Shown here: piece by piece, positions 57,720-64,000 of the stretch
How positions within the stretch are numbered: the first letter of the stretch is position 1
Layout: every line of letters begins with the position of its first letter
Source: Halosimplex litoreum
GTDB taxonomy: Archaea; Halobacteriota; Halobacteria; Halobacteriales; Haloarculaceae
DNA: 64,000 bases
Direction: 5' to 3'
Assembly (NCBI RefSeq): GCF_016065055.1
Contig: NZ_CP065856.1
Coordinates: 1,859,836 to 1,923,835, forward strand
Program-made: the position numbers and the translations under genes
Notes under the pieces: model-generated
Told to the model about the DNA's origin: nothing
Seen by the model: only the letters and a program-made list of their open reading frames with translations
The model's database searches: none

Positions 57720-58934
57720 TCAGGCTTCGGCGTCTTCGGCGTCCGCAGCGTCTCCGTCTCCGTCTTCGGCCGCTCCGTGCTCGGCGTCTTCGCTCTCTCC
57801 GTCCCCGTCGTCACCGTCCTCGTGCGCTTCCCGCCAGTCGGTCAGGTCGTCCTCCTCGGCCTCGTCGAGCTGATACTCGTAGTAGTTCAGCGGGTGGGAC
57901 TCGTTGATCTCCTCCGTACAGATCTCGTCCTTGCCGATACAGTCGCCGTAGGACTGCATCGTCGCGCAGGCGGGCGGGGAGTAGTCCGTCGGGCTGGTCG
58001 CGCCGCGGATGTGGTCGACCTGGTAGCGAGTGGCCTCCTCGCCGAAGCCCGGGTTGACCTCGAAGATGTCGACGATCTCGTCGGTCGTCATGCCGATGCT
58101 GGTCAGGAAGGAAGCGATGGCGAACCGCGAGTGATGTTCGAGGTGCTCGCCCTGCTGAACCTTGTCGAGGAGGTGTTTCATACAAGGTGGGAACAGCTCG
58201 GGGACGACGGTGTCGATGTCGCGGGTGAGATCCAGCTCGGAGAGCCGCTGGCGGAGTTCCTCGGCTTGCTCGGTGAGTTCGTCGGCGATGGCGTCGGGCA
58301 CCGAGAGGGGGAGGCCGTCGTCGACACGGTGGCGGACGGCCTGGCGTAGGAGCGCGACCAGTTCCTCGCCGTCGATCAGGACCTCGCCGTCGGACAGGGG
58401 TCGGTTGACCAGCCGCCACTCGTCGCCTCGCTGGTCGGCGGCGAGGTCGAGGTACGTGCCCACCTCGACGCGGAACTCCCGGGAGGCGCCGTCACTGACG
58501 ACGGCCGAGCCGTCGCCGACGGTCCCGTCGGCCGCCCGGATCGCCCCGGAGAGGTCGAACTCCGCGAGCAACTCGGAGAGCGTGAGCCGGGGCGTGCTGG
58601 CGGATTTGAACTCCGTGGTGTCGGCGAAGTCGGCGGTGAAGCGCTCGCGGGCGGCAGTGGCTTCGGCCTGGGCGTACTTGCGCGTCAGCACGTGCTCGTC
58701 GACGAGCGAGACGAGCACGCGCGCGACCGGGTAGGAGAGCAGTTCGATCCGGTCGACGTCGTGGCCGTCGCCGACCGTGCCGTCCTCCAACGCCCAGACC
58801 ACGCGCTCGACCCCCCGTTCGACGACGGCGGCGTCGTCGGCGACGACGGCCGCCAGGTCGACGCCGGCCTCGCCGACGGCCTGTCGCGACTCCCCCCGCC
58901 AGGGGTACCGGGCGTGGATGGGCTCGATTCGCAT
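57720..58934 (-). CDS. priL: DNA primase large subunit
   Basis: Non-catalytic partner of PriS in the archaeal replicative primase. The 404-residue protein opens MRIEPIHARYPWRGESRQAV and has the four Cys of the Fe-S domain spread over ELFPPCMKHLL, SPPACATMQSYGDC and KDEICTEE, with SIGMTTDEIVDIF between. The C-terminal 45 residues are an acidic tail of Asp, Glu and Ala, longer than in most relatives. priS is not in the window. Confidence 0.93.
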   Translation of the reverse strand: MRIEPIHARYPWRGESRQAVGEAGVDLAAVVADDAAVVERGVERVVWALEDGTVGDGHDVDRIELLSYPVARVLVSLVDEHVLTRKYAQAEATAARERFTADFADTTEFKSASTPRLTLSELLAEFDLSGAIRAADGTVGDGSAVVSDGASREFRVEVGTYLDLAADQRGDEWRLVNRPLSDGEVLIDGEELVALLRQAVRHRVDDGLPLSVPDAIADELTEQAEELRQRLSELDLTRDIDTVVPELFPPCMKHLLDKVQQGEHLEHHSRFAIASFLTSIGMTTDEIVDIFEVNPGFGEEATRYQVDHIRGATSPTDYSPPACATMQSYGDCIGKDEICTEEINESHPLNYYEYQLDEAEEDDLTDWREAHEDGDDGDGESEDAEHGAAEDGDGDAADAEDAEA

Positions 58935-59029
58935 CGACCGCTCGTTGTTCCTACCGTCGAATAAAGCCGACGGTCAGCGGACCGGCGTCGCCACTGGCCG
59001 GCGCCAGCACCCGAGGAGACGATCGGTGG

Positions 59030-59182
59030 CTACCGCTCGCGAACCCGCCCCGCGCGCATCTCGACGTATCGCTTCGGCCAGGTCCGAACGTGACCCTGTA
59101 CCCGCGCCAGCGCGCGCGCCAGCGTCGTCCTCGCGGTCCGTCCCGTGCGTGACTCTCTCGACGGTCGATCCCTGAGACTCAT
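59030..59182 (-). CDS. Possible 50-residue basic protein
   Basis: A short frame, MSLRDRPSRESRTGRTARTT to the TAG at 59030, rich in Arg and so unusual for a haloarchaeon. Support comes from a TATA-like CTTTTATGA at 59209-59217, about 30 bases upstream on the minus strand, with no other gene it could serve. No family recognised. The rest of the 364-base gap 58935-59298 shows nothing I can identify. Confidence 0.35.
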   Translation of the reverse strand: MSLRDRPSRESRTGRTARTTLARALARVQGHVRTWPKRYVEMRAGRVRER

Positions 59183-59208
59183 CACACGATCGTGGTACTG
59201 CGTGTCTA

Positions 59209-59217
59209 TCATAAAAG
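59209..59217 (-). promoter_or_regulatory. TATA box before the 50-residue frame
   Basis: CTTTTATGA on the minus strand about 30 bases upstream of the ATG at 59182. Confidence 0.4.
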
Positions 59218-59298
59218 TTGGTGTCTTAGTCCGACGACGGCGCCGCTCGCGTCGCTGTCGGCGGTGTCGACCGTCGAGAAAACGAGCGAGCCGCGCGC

Positions 59299-59910
59299 TC
59301 AGTCCCGGTGGAGCGCGCGCAGTTCCTCGGCGACGGCCTCGCTGTCGTCGGCGTCGCCCTGGACGGCGCGCTTGTAGCGCTGGTACTCGCTGCGGGTGAC
59401 GTGGATCTCCTCGGTCTCGCCCTGGCGGGTGACTTCCAGGCGGACGGTCCCCTGAGGGTTGTTGCGGAGCTTGAACGAGGCGACGGCCGAGAGGACGAAC
59501 CACAGCGCGACGCTCCCGCCGACGAAATAGAGCATCGCGGTCGGGAAGGCCATCGAGTCGCTGGCCTCGACCCACCGCTGGGGGTAGACCCGCCAGTACA
59601 TGACGACGCCCGCCACGGTGACGGCGGCGCCGGCGAGCGCGCCGAATCGCTCGCGGCGGCTGGCCGGCAGGACGGCGACGACGCCGACGAACATCGCCGG
59701 GATCCCCAGCCCGGCGAGGACGCCCGCGACGCGACGGGCGTCGGTCGTGCTCGTCGCGTCGAAGACGGCGGCCAGGTCCGTCGTCAACACGAGGATCGCG
59801 CTCACGACGGCCAGCGCACCGACGACGAACAGACCGCCGCCCGCCGACACGCGCCGCGGGTCGCGCCCGGTCCACTCCCCGCGGTCGTACGCCTCCGAGA
59901 GACTGGGCAT
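59299..59910 (-). CDS. Membrane protein, function unknown
   Basis: A 203-residue protein with four hydrophobic helices (about 26-43, 60-80, 88-105, 122-142) and a soluble C-terminus whose beta/helix pattern (VRLEVTRQGETEEIHVTRSE, then YQRYKRAVQGDADD) suggests a small cytoplasmic domain. I recognise a conserved haloarchaeal type but no function. Divergent from ilvD, about 209 bases apart. Confidence 0.65.
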   Translation of the reverse strand: MPSLSEAYDRGEWTGRDPRRVSAGGGLFVVGALAVVSAILVLTTDLAAVFDATSTTDARRVAGVLAGLGIPAMFVGVVAVLPASRRERFGALAGAAVTVAGVVMYWRVYPQRWVEASDSMAFPTAMLYFVGGSVALWFVLSAVASFKLRNNPQGTVRLEVTRQGETEEIHVTRSEYQRYKRAVQGDADDSEAVAEELRALHRD

Positions 59911-60119
59911 GACCGACCGTTGTCGCCCGTCCTACAAAACTACCCGTCAGACGCACGCACGACGCCGCCCGCGGTGGAGCGCGACACCGACCCGCGGCTC
60001 TCGCTTCCCGGACGGTCGGCGAGGCCGCTTGCGCTCGACCCGGCCGGGTCCGAACGTGGAGTGGGAGGGGCCACCACGCGGTAGAAAACGGTTTAGGGCG
60101 CTGGCGACGATGCGGAGGT

Positions 60120-61868
60120 ATGAGCCAGCAGGAACCGGGATCACCCGAGGGCGCGAGCGGAGTGGCCGACGACAAGCCCGACGACCTCCCGAGTAGCGAG
60201 GTCACGAAGGGTGCCGAGCACGCGCCCCACCGCGCGATGTTCCGCGCGATGGGCTATGACGACGAGGATCTGTCTTCACCGATGGTCGGCGTCGCCAACC
60301 CGGCCGCCGACATCACACCGTGTAACGTCCACCTCGACGACCTCGCCGACGAGGCCTACGAGGGCGTCGACGACAGCGGCGGCATGCCGATCGAGTTCGG
60401 CACGATCACCATCTCCGACGCCATCTCCATGGGCACGGAGGGGATGAAGGCCTCGCTCATCTCCCGAGAGGTCATCGCCGACTCCGTGGAACTGGTGAGC
60501 TTCGGCGAGCGCATGGACGGGCTCGTCGTCATCGGCGGCTGCGACAAGAACATGCCCGGGATGATGATGGCCGCTATCCGCACGGACCTGCCGAGCGTCT
60601 TCCTCTACGGCGGGTCGATCATGCCCGGCGAGCACGACGGCCGCGAGATCACCATCCAGAACGTCTTCGAGGGCGTCGGCGCCGTCGCCGACGGCGACAT
60701 GACCGAGGACGAACTCTACGAGATGGAACGGCAAGCTTGCCCCGGCGCCGGGTCCTGCGGCGGGATGTTCACCGCCAACACCATGGCGTCGATCTCCGAG
60801 GCGATCGGCTTCGCCCCCCTGGGCAGCGCGAGCCCGCCGGCGGAGGACGAGAGCCGCTACGAGGAAGCCCGCCGAGCCGGCGAACTCGCGACCGAGGTCG
60901 TCGAGGCCCGGCGCACCCCGTCCGACTTCCTCACGCGCGAATCGTTCGAGAACGCGATCGCTCTGCAGGTCGCGGTGGGCGGTTCCACGAACGCCGTCCT
61001 GCATCTGCTCGCGATGGCCGCCGAGGCCGGCGTCGACCTCGACATCGAGGACTTCAACGAGATCAGCAAGCGAACGCCGAAGATCGCCGACCTGCAGCCC
61101 GGCGGCGAGAAAGTGATGAACGACCTCCACGAGGTCGGCGGCGTCCCGGTCGTCCTGAACGCGCTGTACGAGGCGGATCTCCTGCACGGCGACGCGCTGA
61201 CCGTGACCGGCGAGACGATGGGCGAGGCGCTGGAAGCCTACGACCCGCCCGCCATCGAGGACGTCGAGGCCGACTACCTCTACACGGTCGACGAGCCCAA
61301 AAACGAGCAGGGCGCCATCCGCATCCTGACGGGCAACCTCGCGCCCGAGGGCGCGGTCATCAAGATCTCCGGCGAGGAGTACCGCCGCCACGAGGGGCCG
61401 GTCCGGATCTTCGACGAGGAGAGCGAGGCGATGAAGTACGTTCAGGAAGGGGAGGTCGACTCGGGCGACGTGATCGGCATCCGCAACGAGGGGCCGCGCG
61501 GCGGTCCGGGCATGCGCGAGATGCTCGGCGTCACGAGCGCCGTGGCCGGCCAGGGTCACGCCGACGACGTGGCGCTCTTTACCGACGGGCGCTTCTCCGG
61601 GGCGACCCGCGGGTTCTCCATCGGTCACGTCGCTCCGGAAGCGTTCGTCGGCGGTCCGATCGCCGCGCTGGAGGACGGCGACACCATCACCATCGACGTC
61701 GACGAGCTCGAACTCTCCGTCGACCTCGGCGACGAGGAGATCGAGGCGCGCCTCGAAGACTACGAGCCCGAACCGAACTACGAGTCGGGCGTGCTCGCCA
61801 AGTACCACCGCGACTTCGGCTCGGCCGCCAACGGTGCGGTCACCAACCCCGGCGCCAAGTGGGACTAG
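60120..61868 (+). CDS. ilvD: Dihydroxy-acid dehydratase
   Basis: Dehydrates dihydroxy acids to 2-keto acids in isoleucine and valine synthesis. The 582-residue protein has the Fe-S Cys in VIGGCDKNMPGM and CPGAGSCGGMFTANTM, AVGGSTNAVLHLLAMA, RNEGPRGGPGMREML and GRFSGATRGFSIGHVAPEA, all family signatures, and a complete C-terminus VLAKYHRDFGSAANGAVTNP plus GAKWD. A ribosome-binding-like GGAGGT ends two bases before the ATG. The last 20 or so codons are repeated downstream (61963-62082) with a 57-base insertion. Confidence 0.96.
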   Translation: MSQQEPGSPEGASGVADDKPDDLPSSEVTKGAEHAPHRAMFRAMGYDDEDLSSPMVGVANPAADITPCNVHLDDLADEAYEGVDDSGGMPIEFGTITISDAISMGTEGMKASLISREVIADSVELVSFGERMDGLVVIGGCDKNMPGMMMAAIRTDLPSVFLYGGSIMPGEHDGREITIQNVFEGVGAVADGDMTEDELYEMERQACPGAGSCGGMFTANTMASISEAIGFAPLGSASPPAEDESRYEEARRAGELATEVVEARRTPSDFLTRESFENAIALQVAVGGSTNAVLHLLAMAAEAGVDLDIEDFNEISKRTPKIADLQPGGEKVMNDLHEVGGVPVVLNALYEADLLHGDALTVTGETMGEALEAYDPPAIEDVEADYLYTVDEPKNEQGAIRILTGNLAPEGAVIKISGEEYRRHEGPVRIFDEESEAMKYVQEGEVDSGDVIGIRNEGPRGGPGMREMLGVTSAVAGQGHADDVALFTDGRFSGATRGFSIGHVAPEAFVGGPIAALEDGDTITIDVDELELSVDLGDEEIEARLEDYEPEPNYESGVLAKYHRDFGSAANGAVTNPGAKWD

Positions 61869-61918
61869 TCGCCGCCGAGCGAAGCGGTTCCTCGGCCGCG
61901 AGCGGAGTGAGCGGGCGC

Positions 61919-61936
61919 TTTTTCCCCACGTTTCTG
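61919..61936 (+). terminator. Double T-tract after ilvD
   Basis: TTTTT (61919-61923), CCCCACG, TTTCTG, preceded by GC-rich hairpins such as CCGAG-n10-CTCGG just after the ilvD stop. Same layout as at 40465-40482 and 62141-62159. Confidence 0.5.
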
Positions 61937-61962
61937 TCGACGGATACCACGTGGGAATCTTT

Positions 61963-62082
61963 CACCGCGACTTCGGCTCGGCCGCCAACGGCGTCTCCGT
62001 GAGCGAAGCGAACGGAGGCTCGGAAGGCGAGCCACGCGAGCCTTCCGGCGCGGTCACCAACCCCGGCGCCAAGTGGGAGTAG
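61963..62082 (+). repeat. Duplicated 3' tail of ilvD with an internal hairpin module
   Basis: 61963-61991 is identical to 61806-61834 of ilvD, and 62050-62082 matches 61836-61868 apart from one base (final codon GAG for GAC). The copy therefore reads HRDFGSAANG, then an insert, then AVTNPGAKWE and a stop. The 58-base insert (61992-62049) replaces one base and consists of two hairpins: CTCCGT/ACGGAG with loop GAGCGAAGCGA, and CGGAAGGC/GCCTTCCG. The frame is open from 61834, but there is no convincing start or promoter. Confidence 0.9.
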
Positions 62083-62140
62083 GACGACTGTCCGGGGGCC
62101 CGCGGCCACCGGCTCTCCGGGCCGAGCTGAGCGAGCCCCG

Positions 62141-62159
62141 TTTTTTGCCCCGTCTTTTT
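62141..62159 (+). terminator. Double T-tract after the ilvD tail copy
   Basis: TTTTTT (62141-62146), eight bases, TTTTT (62155-62159), followed by GCGTCGAGGGTATCCGCAGC. The unit 'ilvD tail plus double T-tract' is thus present twice in a row. The following stretch 62160-62510 has an AT-rich patch (62330-62345, TATATTTATC) but no gene I can support. Confidence 0.5.
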
Positions 62160-62510
62160 GCGTCGAGGGTATCCGCAGCGAGTGGGAACGACCGGCGGGA
62201 GTGGCCAGTCTTCGCCCCATCTCTTTCGACCAGTGGGACCAGCCGAGATCGCCCGACGCTTCGATCCCCCACCGCCGTGTCGACCCCAGATGTACCCGAC
62301 CGGTTTCACCCGTCCGAGATATCAAGCCGAAACTATATTTATCAGTGATAGTACGGACATCATTGTACGGCCATCTGATGGGTCGTGCGAGCCGACGATT
62401 AATTTCACCGATGATAGCTGGCGACACAAGGCATATGCGACAGGGGGCCCTAGCAAGGGTATTGGCGGTCACGTATCGGGTCGACCGGCGTCGTCAATCA
62501 AGTACGACAC

Positions 62511-62828
62511 ATGAGAGACGAAAAGCGGGGGGACGGAAATGATAGTGACGACACAGATAGCAACGAGTCCGAGGCCGTCGCGTTCGACCACTACGACTGG
62601 GACGGAGAGGATTCGCCCAGCATCGCGGTCGCGGAGGCCGTCGCAGCAGTCACGAACCGGAGCGTGACGGCACTTCCGCCGGTACAGGAGGTGGTCGACG
62701 CGGACGCGCTGGACATGCTCGTCCGCTCGGGCGACCCGCTGGCGGTCAGGGTCACCATCGACTACGCGGGGACCGACGTGACGATCACGGGCGACGGTCG
62801 GATACGGGTCAGACCCGACTCGGAGTGA
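62511..62828 (+). CDS. HalOD1 output-domain protein
   Basis: A 105-residue protein made almost entirely of a HalOD1 domain, the haloarchaeal output module found alone or after sensor domains: SPSIAVAEAVAAVTNRSVTA, LPPVQEVVDADALDMLV and VRVTIDYAGTDVTITGDGRI. Its biochemical role is unknown; signalling is inferred from its company in other proteins. The first 25 residues are disordered and acidic. It stands alone downstream of the ilvD repeats. Confidence 0.82.
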   Translation: MRDEKRGDGNDSDDTDSNESEAVAFDHYDWDGEDSPSIAVAEAVAAVTNRSVTALPPVQEVVDADALDMLVRSGDPLAVRVTIDYAGTDVTITGDGRIRVRPDSE

Positions 62829-62829
62829 G

Positions 62830-63012
62830 TTACTCCCGACAGGCTTCGAGCAACTGCCTGGCGTGGCGTACGTGGAAGTTCTTCTCCTCGGTGTCGTCGG
62901 TGTCGAGCGCGCGCTTGAGGTGGACGTCTATCCGTTCGACCGAGTCCGGGTCGAGCGTCCCCAGTGGTGGCCCCTCCGTCGCCCCCGAGGTGCCGTGCGT
63001 GTCTCCCGTCAT
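62830..63012 (-). CDS. Small soluble protein, function unknown
   Basis: A 60-residue protein: disordered start (MTGDTHGTSGATEGPPLGTL), then a helical hairpin-like part PDSVERIDVHLKRALDTDDT and EKNFHVRHARQLLEACRE. Normal acidic haloarchaeal composition; a TATA-like CCTATAAGCC (63046-63055) lies upstream on the minus strand. No family recognised. It converges on the HalOD1 gene with 1 base between stops. Confidence 0.55.
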   Translation of the reverse strand: MTGDTHGTSGATEGPPLGTLDPDSVERIDVHLKRALDTDDTEEKNFHVRHARQLLEACRE

Positions 63013-63120
63013 TGGTCCGTGCTATCCGGTAGCTCACGGAGCCTCGGCTTATAGGTTCCGGTATTGACACGTGTGGCGGGACCAGTTCGGCGACGACGAG
63101 TGCTCGAAGGTGACCGGCCC

Positions 63121-63972
63121 TCAGAGGCGGTCGGCGACGGCAGGGGCGGCGCTGACGGCGCTGACCGGCCGTTCGATGGTGTCGGTACCGAAGATTGCGG
63201 TCGTTCCGGCGCGTTCGAGTTTCGTCCGGGCGTCGGCGGCGAGCATCGGGTGGACGCAGGTGACGAACACGCGGGCGGCGCCGCGGTCGGTGAGGACGGC
63301 GATGGATTCGCTCATGGTCGACCCCGTGGCGACGATGTCGTCGACCAGCACCACGTCGCGGTCGGCGACCGCTGCGTCGCTCGGTTCGATCGCGACCTCG
63401 CCGGTGTCGTAGTCCCGTTCCTTCTCGAAGTAGTCGGTCGCGCCGCGGCCGTAGGCGTCGCGAGTCGTCGCCGCCAGGTCGATGGCCCCCTCGTCGGGCG
63501 AGAGAAAGAGCGGGTCGGCCAGCCCGTCGGGCAGCGGGTCGGCCAGGCGGCCGGCGGCGTCGACGGGCTCGGTGGGGACGGTGAAGAAGTCACAGACCGC
63601 GGTCTCGTGGGGGTTGACCGTGAGGACGCGGTCGGTCCCCGTCGAGATAGCGCGGGCGACGGCGCGGGCAGAGACGGGTTCGCCCTCGGAGAACGCCCGG
63701 TCCTGACGGGCGTAGCCCATGTAGGGGACGACGGTGGTCACCTCGCTCGCGCCGGCCTCGCGGACGGCGTCCTGGAGCTGGAGCAGTTCGACGTGGGCGT
63801 CGCCCGAGACGGTCGACCCGACGACGACGGCCTCCTCGGCCGCGAACTCGGCGAGCGTGGCCTGGAGTTCACCGTCGGGGAAGCGGTCGTACTCGACGGC
63901 GGCCAGGTCCCGACCCGTCGCGTCGGCCAGTGCAGCCGCAAACCCCTGTGACGTGGACCCGCTGACGATCAT
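63121..63972 (-). CDS. prs: Ribose-phosphate diphosphokinase (PRPP synthetase)
   Basis: Makes PRPP from ribose 5-phosphate and ATP; PRPP feeds purine, pyrimidine and histidine synthesis (hisG at the start of the window). The 283-residue protein starts MIVSGSTSQGFAAAL and has FPDGELQATL, VVPYMGYARQDRAFSEGEPV (ATP and ribose site), NPHETAVCDFF and the PRPP loop VVLVDDIVATGSTMSE. It is the short archaeal form. The ATG at 63972 is preferred to the one 21 bases upstream. Confidence 0.94.
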   Translation of the reverse strand: MIVSGSTSQGFAAALADATGRDLAAVEYDRFPDGELQATLAEFAAEEAVVVGSTVSGDAHVELLQLQDAVREAGASEVTTVVPYMGYARQDRAFSEGEPVSARAVARAISTGTDRVLTVNPHETAVCDFFTVPTEPVDAAGRLADPLPDGLADPLFLSPDEGAIDLAATTRDAYGRGATDYFEKERDYDTGEVAIEPSDAAVADRDVVLVDDIVATGSTMSESIAVLTDRGAARVFVTCVHPMLAADARTKLERAGTTAIFGTDTIERPVSAVSAAPAVADRL

Positions 63973-64000
63973 GTGCGGGCCCGACGCGTTCACCGGTAAA

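Noticed and set aside
61834-62082. 82-codon protein encoded by the ilvD tail copy
   Set aside because: The frame is open only because it copies ilvD; the upstream part spans the ilvD stop and terminator-like hairpins and has no promoter or family start.
62083-62510. Gene in the 428-base gap before the HalOD1 gene
   Set aside because: Several short frames exist, but none has acidic haloarchaeal composition, a promoter at the right distance, or family features; only T-runs and an AT-rich patch are visible.

Overview
This window is chromosomal DNA of a haloarchaeon (class Halobacteria). Base composition is very GC-rich, the proteins are strongly acidic, genes are mostly leaderless with archaeal TATA boxes 26-30 bases ahead of the start, and archaeal markers are present: TATA-binding protein, RadA, Hjc, the large primase subunit PriL, Trm1, TrmG10, HtpX/PspAB, HalOD1 and bacterio-opsin-activator-type HTH domains. 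Genus cannot be settled from sequence alone; the overall look fits the Haloarculaceae (inference). No rRNA, tRNA, CRISPR array or transposase was found.

Layout. 1-3.1 kb: an M48-like membrane protein without its zinc motif, hisG, and an antitoxin/PIN-toxin pair whose toxin has an in-frame stop; a second copy of the last codons of hisG lies on the far side of the pair. 3.1-7 kb: two tandem BAAT-type hydrolases, a membrane protein and tbp. 7.1-10.8 kb: trmG10, a large foldback element, thyA, folA and msrB. 11-18 kb: membrane protein, glutaredoxin-like protein, radA, PspAB, an aldo/keto reductase, two HtpX-type proteases and a lipoprotein. 18-22 kb: hemC-SUMT-hemD (tetrapyrrole synthesis) followed by trm1. 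22-32 kb: YihY-type membrane protein, PHP-type protein, CDP-alcohol phosphatidyltransferase, aldo/keto reductase, sugar isomerase, ferritin-like protein, CE15-like esterase, zinc ribbon, prenyl diphosphate synthase. 32-39 kb: EEP phosphatase, HTH regulator with a DrrAB-type ABC exporter, a large Fe-S membrane oxidoreductase and cmi4. 39-44.3 kb: histidine phosphatase, solitary Cas4-like nuclease, Sua5, a foldback element, VOC dioxygenase, Cys-less redoxin and a second glutaredoxin-like protein. 44.3-51.4 kb: an efflux island of two ABC half-transporters, a MATE pump and two TetR regulators, each with a palindromic operator between TATA box and start codon. 51.5-55.6 kb: sensor histidine kinase with a tandem-repeated N-box and a GH5 lipoprotein. 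55.7-64 kb: hjc, SWIM protein, priL, ilvD with a duplicated 3' tail, HalOD1 protein and prs.

The most unusual signal is not a gene. Short two-hairpin modules of about 58 bases sit in frame inside unrelated coding sequences (trm1, an ABC transporter and the ilvD tail copy), and related hairpins occur at the 3' end of msrB and in intergenic DNA. The 3' tails of hisG and ilvD are each present twice, flanking inserted DNA or terminator-like double T-tracts. Two larger foldback elements with matching TGAAAG/CTTTCA ends lie at 8.4 and 42.1 kb. Together these suggest a recurring process in this genome that copies gene tails and plants small palindromic cassettes.
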